This document shows, in pieces, positions 1-5,547 of a stretch of 5,932 bases of DNA. Source of the DNA: Actinomycetes bacterium (GTDB lineage Bacteria > Actinomycetota > Actinomycetes > Actinomycetales > Cellulomonadaceae); contig JAEWCA010000431.1 of assembly GCA_023390875.1 (NCBI GenBank), positions 1-5,932 on the forward strand, in the 5' to 3' direction. The notes under the pieces are model-generated. The model saw nothing but the letters and a program-made list of their open reading frames with translations, was not told the DNA's origin and made no database searches. The position numbers were made by a program, and so were the translations under genes. Numbering within the stretch: the stretch's first letter is position 1; each line of letters starts with the position of its first letter.

Positions 1-50
1 CTCCCGGGTCGAGGGCCCTCGTGGCGGCGGCGCGCCGGGCTGTGCGGCGT

Positions 51-82
51 GCGCGGTCGGTCAGCGCGGTCGGTCAGCGCGG
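51..82. repeat. 13-bp tandem repeat over the transaldolase stop
   Basis: The 13-mer GCGCGGTCGGTCA occurs at 51-63 and again directly at 64-76, followed by a partial third copy (GCGCGG, 77-82). The second copy contains the transaldolase stop codon (TCA at 74-76, read on the minus strand). The first copy repeats that stop out of frame, because 13 is not a multiple of three. It looks like a small slippage duplication at the 3' end of the gene. I see nothing else recognisable in bases 1-73. Confidence 0.7.
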
Positions 83-1192
83 CTCGGGTACCAGGATGTC
101 GCGCACCAGGGCGGACAGCTCGGCGTCCGCGGCGAGGAACTGCCGCAGCGTCTTGCGCGTCGGGCCGAACGCGTCGAACTCCTCGACGCGCAGGCCGTCG
201 GGCTCGTGCGCGCGACGGAAGTCGGGCACGAGCCGCTCGAGGGTCGCGAGGATCTCGGGGTCGACGGGCGCGTCGATCCGGGACGGCAGGTCGAGGTCGT
301 TGGCGTTGATGCGGGCCTGCCACTCGAACGGCGGAGAGACGACGAGGTCGCCGCCGACGAGCTCGGTGAGCTGGAGGTGGTTGCGGAACGCCGCGGAGAG
401 CACGCGCGTGCGGTAGCCGCGCTCGGTGAACACCTCGTACGCCCGCTTGAGGGCCGCGACGCCGCCCCACTCCAGCACGCCCGGGTCGACGAGCGTGCCG
501 GCCTTCGCGGCGGAGGCCTTGAGCCAGTCGTCGAGCCGGCCGCCCATGATCGTCGCGACGGAGCCGAGCTCCTCGACGGGAAGACCCTCGCGCTCGCGCC
601 GTGCGACGCCGCGCTCGACGGCCTCGGCGACGGCGACGGCCTGCGCGACGGTGAAGGACACGGTCGCGTTGATGCTGACGCCGTGGTACGTGGCCTCCTC
701 GATGGCCGCGATGCCGGTGGCCGTGGCGGGGATCTTCACGATGATGTTCGGCGCGAGCTGCGAGAAGCGCACGGCCTGCTCGACGAGCCCGCGGGCGTCG
801 CGGTGCAGGCGCGGGTCGGTCTGGACCGACAGGCGGCCGTTGCGGCCGCCGTGCGCGGCGAACGTCGGCTCCAGGAGGGTCGCGGCGTCGACGGAGAGCT
901 CCTCGACGACGGCCCAGCCCAGCTCGGACTCCCCGGCGCTGGGGCGCTCGGCGGCGAGCAGGCGGATCCGCTCCGTCCAGCGGGGCAGGTCCGCGCGGAT
1001 CGCCGCGAGGGCGATCACGGGGTTGCACGTCGCGCCGACGGCACCGAACTCGATCGAGCGCTGGAGCTGGACCGGGTCGGCGGAGTCGTTCCAGAGCGCG
1101 GTCTGGGGGAAGGCGCGGGTCATGCGGCCGAGCGCGGTGGTGGCTCCGGTCGCCTGCTCGGCCGTCGTGGTGTGGTCGAGCGTCTGCGTCAT
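74..1192 (-). CDS. tal: Transaldolase-family protein with altered active site
   Basis: This is a 372-residue cytosolic (alpha/beta)8-barrel of the transaldolase family, which moves a dihydroxyacetone unit between sugar phosphates through a lysine Schiff base. The Schiff-base lysine is K153 in NIIVKIPAT. Other family positions seen are D36 (WNDS), N57 (TCNP), N175 and T177 (INATVSF), and the phosphate-binding arginines R219 (MGGR) and R270 (AAFRN). Compared from memory with E. coli TalB, Glu96 is replaced by Q124 (VQTDPRL), Ser176 by T214 and Ser226 by A268, so it is not a standard housekeeping transaldolase. The length suits actinobacterial members. The ATG at 1192 is preceded by GGAGG (1197-1201, four bases away) and a good promoter at 1264-1292. 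It is divergent from the tautomerase gene and shares an operator region with it. The family is firm; the substrate is not. The symbol marks the family only. Confidence 0.85.
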   Translation of the reverse strand: MTQTLDHTTTAEQATGATTALGRMTRAFPQTALWNDSADPVQLQRSIEFGAVGATCNPVIALAAIRADLPRWTERIRLLAAERPSAGESELGWAVVEELSVDAATLLEPTFAAHGGRNGRLSVQTDPRLHRDARGLVEQAVRFSQLAPNIIVKIPATATGIAAIEEATYHGVSINATVSFTVAQAVAVAEAVERGVARREREGLPVEELGSVATIMGGRLDDWLKASAAKAGTLVDPGVLEWGGVAALKRAYEVFTERGYRTRVLSAAFRNHLQLTELVGGDLVVSPPFEWQARINANDLDLPSRIDAPVDPEILATLERLVPDFRRAHEPDGLRVEEFDAFGPTRKTLRQFLAADAELSALVRDILVPEPR

Positions 1193-1263
1193 GTGTCCTC
1201 CGGGTGCTCAGGTGCCACGGCCGTGCGGGGACGTCGTCCGTCCCGCCGCGTGGGTGTGGCTCC

Positions 1264-1292
1264 ATTCCATGGCACGAGTGGATGCATGTCAA
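1264..1292 (-). promoter_or_regulatory. Promoter of the transaldolase gene
   Basis: Read on the minus strand, a perfect -35 box TTGACA (1292-1287) is followed after 17 bases by TGGAAT (1269-1264), which matches four of six -10 positions. Transcription would start near 1257, giving a leader of about 65 bases. The TGTCCTGACA operator at 1298-1307 lies five bases upstream of this -35 box, so a bound protein could repress or, in this position, activate. Confidence 0.5.
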
Positions 1293-1297
1293 CCGAA

Positions 1298-1307
1298 TGT
1301 CCTGACA
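1298..1307. promoter_or_regulatory. Operator TGTCCTGACA, probable GntR site
   Basis: An inverted repeat TGTC-CT-GACA lies between the divergent transaldolase and tautomerase genes. It overlaps the -35 box of the rightward promoter and sits just outside that of the leftward one. A nearly identical site (TGTCCGGACA) stands before the iol operon beside the gntR gene. As I recall it, the consensus reported for the GntR-type inositol repressor IolR of Corynebacterium glutamicum is KGWCHTRACA, which this site fits at every position. Assigning it to the local GntR protein is inference. An extra TGTC half-site lies at 1287-1290. Confidence 0.6.
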
Positions 1308-1330
1308 AATGATCGGATCCGCGCTACCGT
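1302..1330 (+). promoter_or_regulatory. Promoter of the tautomerase gene
   Basis: CTGACA (1302-1307, five of six -35 matches) is followed by a 17-base spacer and TACCGT (1325-1330), a TAnnnT-type -10 box usual for actinobacterial housekeeping promoters. The start would be near 1337, about 40 bases before the ATG at 1378. The -35 box is the right half of the TGTCCTGACA operator, so a bound repressor would block this promoter. Confidence 0.55.
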
Positions 1331-1377
1331 CGAGGCATCATCCGGGGACAGGCCTCGGGGGAGGGACGGGAGACGAC

Positions 1378-1767
1378 ATGCCGCTGGTGAGGATCGACGT
1401 GCAGGAGGGGCGGACGCCCGAGGAGCTCCGCGAGCTCGCGGACGCCGTGCAGGACGTGATGCTCGAGACGTTCGCCGCGCCGCCGCGCGACCGCTACCAG
1501 GTGATCACCGAGCACCCGGTCGGGCACATCATCGCGGAGGACACCGGTCTGGGCTTCGAGCGGACCGACGGGGTCGTCGTGATCCAGGTGACCCAGCAGG
1601 GCCGCAACGAGGACCAGAAGAAGCAGATGTACGCGGCGATGGCCAAGCAGCTCCAGGAGCGTGCGGGCGTCGCGCCGACCGACCTCGTCATCTCGGTCGT
1701 GGAGAACACGCGGGACGACTGGAGCTTCGGCCTGGGTCGCGCGCAGTTCGTCGAGGGCGACCTCTGA
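1378..1767 (+). CDS. Tautomerase-superfamily protein (Tautomerase_2 type)
   Basis: This 129-residue protein belongs to the tautomerase superfamily, whose members use an amino-terminal proline, exposed when Met1 is removed, as a general base or acid. The start MPLVRIDVQEGRTPEE resembles 4-oxalocrotonate tautomerase: mature Pro1 and the arginine at mature position 11 (R12 here). A second beta-alpha-beta unit begins near VVVIQVTQQGR (67-76), so the chain is two 4-OT-like units in one polypeptide. EHPVGHIIAEDTGLGFER (45-62) and DWSFGLGRAQF (114-124) are typical of the Tautomerase_2 family. The ATG at 1378 is chosen because the proline must follow Met, GGGAG lies five bases before it (1368-1372), and an in-frame ATG at 1309 falls inside the promoter. 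The substrate is unknown. It is convergent with gntR and probably controlled through the operator at 1298-1307. Confidence 0.9.
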   Translation: MPLVRIDVQEGRTPEELRELADAVQDVMLETFAAPPRDRYQVITEHPVGHIIAEDTGLGFERTDGVVVIQVTQQGRNEDQKKQMYAAMAKQLQERAGVAPTDLVISVVENTRDDWSFGLGRAQFVEGDL

Positions 1768-1779
1768 CGGACGATCACG

Positions 1780-1820
1780 GACGAACCGCGGGGCGCACAG
1801 GCTGCGCCCCGCCGTTCGTC
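1780..1820. terminator. Bidirectional hairpin terminator
   Basis: A stem of 18 positions, 1780-1797 with 1803-1820, has one C-C mismatch (1787/1813) and a five-base loop (1798-1802). It fills the 61-base gap between the convergent tautomerase and gntR genes. There is no T tract on either strand, as is common in high-GC actinobacteria, so efficiency cannot be judged from sequence. Confidence 0.75.
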
Positions 1821-1828
1821 TGCGAGCC

Positions 1829-2566
1829 TCAGCTCGAGAACAGCGTCGTGTCGAACATGTACCGCGACGCGCGGTAGATGTGCTGCCCGAACTCGACGAC
1901 CGCACCGCTGTCGTCGTACGCGGTGCGCTCCATGGTGAGCAGCGCCGCGCGGGACGGCTCGTCGAGCAGGCGGGCCTCGGCGGCGGTCGCGACGCGCGCG
2001 CCGATGCGCTGGCGCGCGATCCGCGGCTGCACGCCCCGTGCCCGCAGGCAGTCGTAGAGGCCGTCGGCCTCGAGCTCCTCGCGCGTCGGCGCGATCGCGA
2101 GCGGCACGATGTTCGTGAGCACCGCGAGCGGCTCGCCGTCCGACAGCCGCAGGCGCCGCAGGTGCAGCACGTCGGTGCCCTCGGGCAGCTCGAGCGCGGT
2201 CGCCGCCTCCTCGGAGGCCGGGACGATCGCGTGCTCGAGGATCACCGTGGACGGCGTCTTGCCGGTCTTGACGAGGTCGTCGTAGAGGCTCGTGAGGTCG
2301 ACCGGGCGGCGGATCCGGGCCGGGGCGACGTGCGTGCCGACGCCGCGCCGGCGGACGAGCTGCCCGCGGTCGACGAGCTCCTGCAGGGCCTGGCGGGCCG
2401 TCGGGCGCGAGATCCCGAGCCGGGTCGCGAGCGAGATCTCGTTCTCGAGCAGCGCGCCGGGCGCGAGCCGGCCGTCGTCGATCGCGGCCTCGATCGCGAG
2501 CGCGACCTGGTGGTACAGCGGCACCGGGCTCGACCGGTCCACATCGATGCGCAACGGCGTGGTCAC
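1829..2566 (-). CDS. GntR/HutC-family transcriptional repressor
   Basis: This DNA-binding regulator of about 245 residues has a winged-helix GntR domain at roughly residues 14-82; the recognition region is near EISLATRLGISRPTARQALQ, followed by the wing RRRGVGTHV. A UTRA effector-binding domain runs from about 100 to 240, the HutC-subfamily arrangement that usually senses sugars or related metabolites. Two adjacent GTG codons (2569 and 2566) could start it. I prefer 2566 because AGGAG (2573-2577) is six bases from it but only three from 2569. The gene is divergent from the inositol-type operon, and TGTCCGGACA lies between them, so it is probably that operon's repressor and may control itself. 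The effector is unknown; an inositol-pathway intermediate is a guess from context. An IolR-like role is plausible but not shown. Confidence 0.9.
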   Translation of the reverse strand: MTTPLRIDVDRSSPVPLYHQVALAIEAAIDDGRLAPGALLENEISLATRLGISRPTARQALQELVDRGQLVRRRGVGTHVAPARIRRPVDLTSLYDDLVKTGKTPSTVILEHAIVPASEEAATALELPEGTDVLHLRRLRLSDGEPLAVLTNIVPLAIAPTREELEADGLYDCLRARGVQPRIARQRIGARVATAAEARLLDEPSRAALLTMERTAYDDSGAVVEFGQHIYRASRYMFDTTLFSS

Positions 2567-2618
2567 CACGTGCTCCTCTCGGCGGTGGGCTTCTTCACCG
2601 ACCTGACGGCAGCCTACC

Positions 2619-2628
2619 CGTCCGGACC
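2619..2628. promoter_or_regulatory. Second operator-like repeat, CGTCCGGACC
   Basis: This site shares the central eight bases GTCCGGAC with the operator at 2651-2660. Centre to centre the two are 32 bases apart, close to three helical turns, so both would face the same side of the DNA. It lies 53 bases upstream of the preferred gntR start, where binding could give autoregulation. Confidence 0.35.
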
Positions 2629-2650
2629 GCAGAACGATCGAATGAAAGAA

Positions 2651-2660
2651 TGTCCGGACA
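2651..2660. promoter_or_regulatory. Operator TGTCCGGACA before the iol operon
   Basis: A perfect ten-base palindrome in the gntR-iol intergenic region. With flanks GAA on the left and AA on the right it matches the site at 1298-1307 closely. I found no convincing -35/-10 pair for the iol operon around it, which may reflect the deletion that also removed the start of the first gene. Confidence 0.6.
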
Positions 2661-2685
2661 AAGTGTGACAGCCGGGGCCGCGCGG

Positions 2686-3117
2686 ATGCATGGTCGGACG
2701 CACATCGAGACCCCGCAGGACATCGAGCGCGTGCTCGCCGCGACCGACCCGACGTACGTGAACCTGTGCCTCGACACCGGCCACATCGTCTACGGCCAGG
2801 GCGACCCGGTCGAGATGATCCGCACCTACGCCGACCGCGTCTCGTACGTGCACATCAAGGCGTTCGACCCGGCGCTCGTCGAGCAGGCGCACGCCGAGGA
2901 CTGGCCCTTCGGCGAGGCCGTCGCCCGCGGCGCGTCGGTCACCCCGCCCGCGGGCGAGCCCGACATGCACCGGCTGGTCGACGCGCTCGCGGACCTCGAC
3001 AAGGACCTGTACGTGATCGTCGAGCAGGACCTGTACCCGGCCGACCCGGCGTTCCCGCTGCCCAACGCGATCGCGACCCGCGAGTACCGGGCCGACTGCG
3101 GCCTCGGCCGCCGCTGA
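2686..3117 (+). pseudogene. 5'-truncated iolE-like inosose dehydratase remnant
   Basis: The 143-residue reading from ATG 2686 is the C-terminal half of a xylose-isomerase-like TIM barrel of the IolE/MocC type; full members have about 300 residues. Family landmarks in order are HIETPQDIERVL, NLCLDTGH, YVHIKAFDP, WPFGEAV and VIVEQDLYP. The Asp/His metal ligands and the last Glu are present, but the N-terminal half, including the first metal-binding Glu, is absent. Homology begins within ten codons of the window's operator, so about 150 codons seem to be deleted. An in-frame ATG at 2650 overlaps the operator and is unlikely to be a start. No good ribosome site precedes 2686. It is the first gene of the iol operon, 34 bases before iolG. 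A functional protein is unlikely unless the sequence here is misassembled. Confidence 0.75.
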
Positions 3118-3151
3118 ACCTCCTTCCTCTCTCGGAACGAAAGGACCTGAC

Positions 3152-4162
3152 ATGACCGTCCGCATCGGTGTCATCGGCCCCGGAGGCATGGGCCGCGCGC
3201 ACATCGCCCGCATCGAGAACGAGGTGGCCGGCGGCACGATCGTCGCCGTCAGCGACATCGACGCCGCGAACGCCGCGCGCGTCGCCGACCCGCTCGGCGC
3301 CAAGGTGTTCGGGACCGGCGGCGAGCTGATCGCGTCGGACGACGTGGACGCGGTGCTCGTCGCGAGCTACGGCCCCGCGCACGAGGAGTCCGTGATCCAG
3401 GCCATCGAGGCCGGCAAGCCCGTGCTCTGCGAGAAGCCGCTCGCCCCCACCGCCGCCGCGTGCCTGCGGATCATGGCGGCCGAGGAGAAGGCGGGCCGCA
3501 AGCTCGTCACCGTCGGCTTCATGCGCCGGTTCGACGCGTCGTACAACGAGATGAAGGCCGTGCTTCGCTCGGGCGAGCTCGGCGAGGCGATCCTGGTGCA
3601 CAACCGCCACCGCAACCCCACGGTCCCCGAGTCGTACACCGCGGACATGGCGATCAACGACACCGCGATCCACGAGATCGACACCATGCGGTGGCTCCTC
3701 GACGAGGAGATCGTCTCCGTGCGCGTCGACAAGCCGCGCCCCACCCGGAACCGCTTCCCGCACCTGCAGGACCCGCTCGTGCTCGTCATGAAGACCGAGT
3801 CCGGCGTGCTCATCGACGACGAGGTGTTCGTCAACATCCGGTACGGCTACGACATCCAGTGCGAGCTCGTCCTGGAGACCGGAGCCGTGCGGCTCGCCGA
3901 CCAGCACCGCATCGAGCGCCGCGACGCGACGGGCGCCGGCAACCGGATCACGACGGACCACAACGACCGCTTCCACCAGGCCTTCAACGCCCAGCTCCAG
4001 CAGTGGATCGACGCGGTCGCGCGCGGCGAGCACACGGGCTCGACGGCGTGGGACGGCTACGCGGCCGCCTCCGTCTGCGACGCGGGTGTCCGGTCGCTCG
4101 AGAGCGCCGACGGCGACCTCGTGCGCGTCGAGCTCGTCGACAAGCCCGCGTTCTACGCCTGA
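3152..4162 (+). CDS. iolG: Inositol 2-dehydrogenase (Gfo/Idh/MocA family)
   Basis: This 336-residue NAD-dependent oxidoreductase would oxidise myo-inositol, or a close relative, to a keto-inositol (inosose), the first step of inositol breakdown. The Rossmann motif GPGGMG covers residues 9-14, and D35 at the end of the second strand favours NAD over NADP. The catalytic set is K95 in EKP, D170 and H174 in NDTAIHEID; these match K97, D172 and H176 of B. subtilis IolG with a constant offset of two. Further shared segments are [47 protein letters not shown] and the C-terminal KPAFY. GAAAGGA (3139-3145) lies six bases before the ATG. The length is normal and the frame intact. Paralogues in actinomycetes can act on scyllo- or chiro-inositol or on other sugars, so the exact substrate is open. 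Confidence 0.9.
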   Translation: MTVRIGVIGPGGMGRAHIARIENEVAGGTIVAVSDIDAANAARVADPLGAKVFGTGGELIASDDVDAVLVASYGPAHEESVIQAIEAGKPVLCEKPLAPTAAACLRIMAAEEKAGRKLVTVGFMRRFDASYNEMKAVLRSGELGEAILVHNRHRNPTVPESYTADMAINDTAIHEIDTMRWLLDEEIVSVRVDKPRPTRNRFPHLQDPLVLVMKTESGVLIDDEVFVNIRYGYDIQCELVLETGAVRLADQHRIERRDATGAGNRITTDHNDRFHQAFNAQLQQWIDAVARGEHTGSTAWDGYAAASVCDAGVRSLESADGDLVRVELVDKPAFYA

Positions 4163-4174
4163 GGGGGCACAGCC

Positions 4175-5040
4175 ATGGTCACGATCTACCTCGACCCGCA
4201 GATGTACCACTCGCGCATGACCGTCGCGGAGGAGGTGCGGCACGCCGCGTCGCTCGGCTACGAGCACGTCGAGCTGTCGCCGCGCGCCGACTTCTTCTTC
4301 TGGCACCGCTACCCGAAGGCCGACGACGCAGCGATCGAGGAGGTGCGCGCCGCGACCAAGGAGAGCGGCACCCGCATCCACTCGCTCGTCCCGGTCTTCA
4401 ACTGGGCGTCGCCCGACGAGCAGGAGCGCGCCGCACAGGTCCGCAACTGGCGCCGGCTCCTGGAGATCGCCGACGCGCTCGACACCCGGCTCGTCAACTC
4501 CGAGCTGTCCGGCGACCCGAACCGCCCGGCGGCGTCCGAGGCCGCGTTCTTCCGGTCGATGGAGGAGCTCGCGCCGCACTTCGAGCGGTACGGGATCGCC
4601 CTCAACCTCGAGGCGCACCCGTACGACTTCGTCGAGCGCAACGACGAGGCGGTCGACATCGTGCGCGGGCTCAACCTGCCGTGGGTCAACTACCTGTTCT
4701 GCGCGCCGCACGCGTACCACCGTCGGACGGCGTGGGGGACGTCGGCCGGATGATCCGCTACGCGGGCGACCGGCTGACGCACGTGCACATCGCGGACGTG
4801 TACAACCACAAGGGCGTCGCCGACGGCAACCGGTACATCGTCAACCCGCCCGGCGTGGACGCCCGCGTCCACCAGCACAACGAGCTCGGGCACGGCGAGG
4901 TCCCGTGGGACGAGCTGTTCGGGTCCCTGCGCGAGGTCGGGTTCGACGGCGTCGCCACCGTGTGCGTCTTCGGCTGGAACGAGCGGGCCGACGAGATCCA
5001 CCGGGCGATGCTGGAGCGGGTGCGCGCCGAGCTCGCCTGA
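4175..5040 (+). pseudogene. iolH: iolH homologue broken by a one-base frameshift
   Basis: The gene encodes a sugar-phosphate isomerase/epimerase-like TIM barrel matching IolH of inositol operons, whose exact reaction is not settled. The first part (4175 to about 4720) contains SGDPNRPA, RSMEELAPHFERYGI and NLEAHPYDFVERNDEAVDIV, with probable metal ligand E146. The frame then breaks: read as it stands it ends at 4753. The other frame continues with SDGVGDVGRMIRYAGD, HVHIADVYNH, RYIVNPPGVDARVHQHN and GHGEVPWDELF to the stop at 5038-5040. One missing base within 4721-4722 (CG instead of a CNG leucine codon such as CTG) explains it. With the base restored, the protein has 288 residues, the family's normal size. 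GAGGGGG (4161-4167) is seven bases before the ATG and overlaps the iolG stop, so the two are translationally close. It is the last gene of the operon, followed by a terminator. Both a sequencing error and a real mutation fit. Confidence 0.85.
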
Positions 5041-5061
5041 GGTCCGCCGACGGGCCCGCCG

Positions 5062-5097
5062 ACGGGCATCCCCTCGCGTCGTCGAGGGGATGCCCGT
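5062..5097 (+). terminator. Hairpin terminator of the iol operon
   Basis: A perfect 15-base-pair stem (5062-5076 with 5083-5097) and a six-base loop begin 22 bases after the iolH stop. No T tract follows. Just before it, an 11-base direct repeat (5044-5054 and 5056-5066) runs into the left arm. Confidence 0.75.
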
Positions 5098-5165
5098 GCG
5101 CCGTGACGACCGCCACGGGGTGAAGAGCCCGTCGAGCACTGGGGAACGGGCGCCCCGACTGTTAA

Positions 5166-5175
5166 TGTCAAGACA
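5166..5175. promoter_or_regulatory. Third TGTCNNGACA site (TGTCAAGACA)
   Basis: The arms TGTC/GACA are the same as in the two operators at 1298 and 2651, and here they extend to ATGTC/GACAT. The centre is AA. The site lies in an AT-richer patch upstream of the leader and small membrane-protein gene. It could be a site for the local GntR protein, a site for another regulator, or part of a promoter. I see no clear -35/-10 pair around it. Confidence 0.35.
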
Positions 5176-5195
5176 TACGGACGGAGCGGGTGACC

Positions 5196-5249
5196 ATGCG
5201 TCCCGCCCTCCGCAGCCCGGTCGCCGACCGGGCTGACCGACCTGGCTGA
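5196..5249 (+). CDS. Possible 17-residue leader peptide
   Basis: A short open frame, MRPALRSPVADRADRPG, starts at ATG 5196 with GGAG nine bases upstream (5183-5186) and stops at TGA 5247-5249. It has four arginines and three prolines in 17 residues. It spans the first leader hairpin (5213-5235) and stops five bases before the second (5254-5278), the arrangement expected of a leader peptide whose translation decides RNA folding. Nothing proves it is translated; in GC-rich DNA short frames arise by chance. Confidence 0.3.
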   Translation: MRPALRSPVADRADRPG

Positions 5250-5293
5250 CACAGTGCCGTGCAGGGTCTGCACGGCACGTCCGTCGGCAGCCC
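5213..5293 (+). promoter_or_regulatory. Structured RNA leader with alternative folds
   Basis: Hairpin 1 has a 9-bp stem (5213-5221 with 5227-5235). Hairpin 2 has a 10-bp stem (5254-5263 with 5269-5278) and a five-base loop. A third pairing is possible between 5230-5241 and 5283-5293 (11 pairs, one bulged A). It would destroy hairpin 1 and enclose hairpin 2, ending nine bases before the ribosome site of the next gene. That is an attenuator-like or translation-control layout. No known riboswitch class is recognised. Confidence 0.4.
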
Positions 5294-5316
5294 TGCCTCG
5301 TGAAAGGGCTCCGACC

Positions 5317-5544
5317 ATGCGTACCTCGTTCTCCGACCGCAGCACCGCCACGACCCTGGCGGCGACCGGACCCGACGCCGGGTTCCGGCACGCGGTCGCG
5401 ATCGTCTCCTTCGGCGTCGTGGCGCTCGCGGCCGTCGCCGTCGGGCTCGCGTTCGAGGTCACCGCCGTCGCCGCGCTCGGCGGCCTCGCGCTGGTCGCGG
5501 CGACCGTCGCCGGCAGCCACCGCTGGCTCGCCGACGAGGACTGA
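5317..5544 (+). CDS. Small two-helix membrane protein, unknown function
   Basis: A 75-residue protein I do not recognise. After a polar N-terminus of about 25 residues come two hydrophobic stretches, about 26-46 and 48-66, joined by a tight turn at Glu47, then a short acidic tail ending WLADED. The likely form is a helical hairpin in the cytoplasmic membrane. The ATG at 5317 is chosen because GAAAGGG (5302-5308) lies eight bases upstream; in-frame sequence before it runs through the leader hairpins. It is preceded by a structured leader with a possible leader peptide. Its stop lies three bases from the stop of the convergent arr gene. The codon use resembles its neighbours. Confidence 0.7.
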   Translation: MRTSFSDRSTATTLAATGPDAGFRHAVAIVSFGVVALAAVAVGLAFEVTAVAALGGLALVAATVAGSHRWLADED

Positions 5545-5547
5545 GCC

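Noticed and set aside
1..50. Terminator for the transaldolase gene
   Set aside because: Only short GC palindromes (11-20, 28-37) are present, with no loop-bearing long stem.
206..1312. A 368-codon open frame on the plus strand opposite the transaldolase gene
   Set aside because: The translation is a low-complexity Arg/Gly/Asp/Glu-rich mirror of a clearly homologous minus-strand gene, and it has no family motif. GC-rich DNA gives such shadow frames.
1309..1377. A longer tautomerase starting at ATG 1309
   Set aside because: It would start inside the promoter spacer and bury the catalytic proline, which must be residue 2.
2650..2685. ATG 2650 as the start of the iolE-like gene
   Set aside because: It overlaps the TGTCCGGACA operator, lacks a ribosome site, and adds 12 residues with no clear family similarity.
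2939..4720. A 593-codon open frame on the minus strand across iolG and parts of both neighbours
   Set aside because: It is antisense to three genes with strong family motifs; its translation is biased to Val/Arg/Asp/Gly without domain structure.
3460..5040. A 526-codon plus-strand frame that ends with the iolH C-terminus
   Set aside because: Only the part after about 4723 is real coding sequence; the rest is an out-of-frame reading of iolG and the first part of iolH, not a fusion protein.
5141..5169. ECF-sigma-type promoter (GGGGAAC near 5141-5147 with GTT or GTC downstream)
   Set aside because: The spacers to GTT (5161) and GTC (5167) are 13 and 19 bases, which do not fit the 16-17-base spacing I expect for GGAAC-type promoters.
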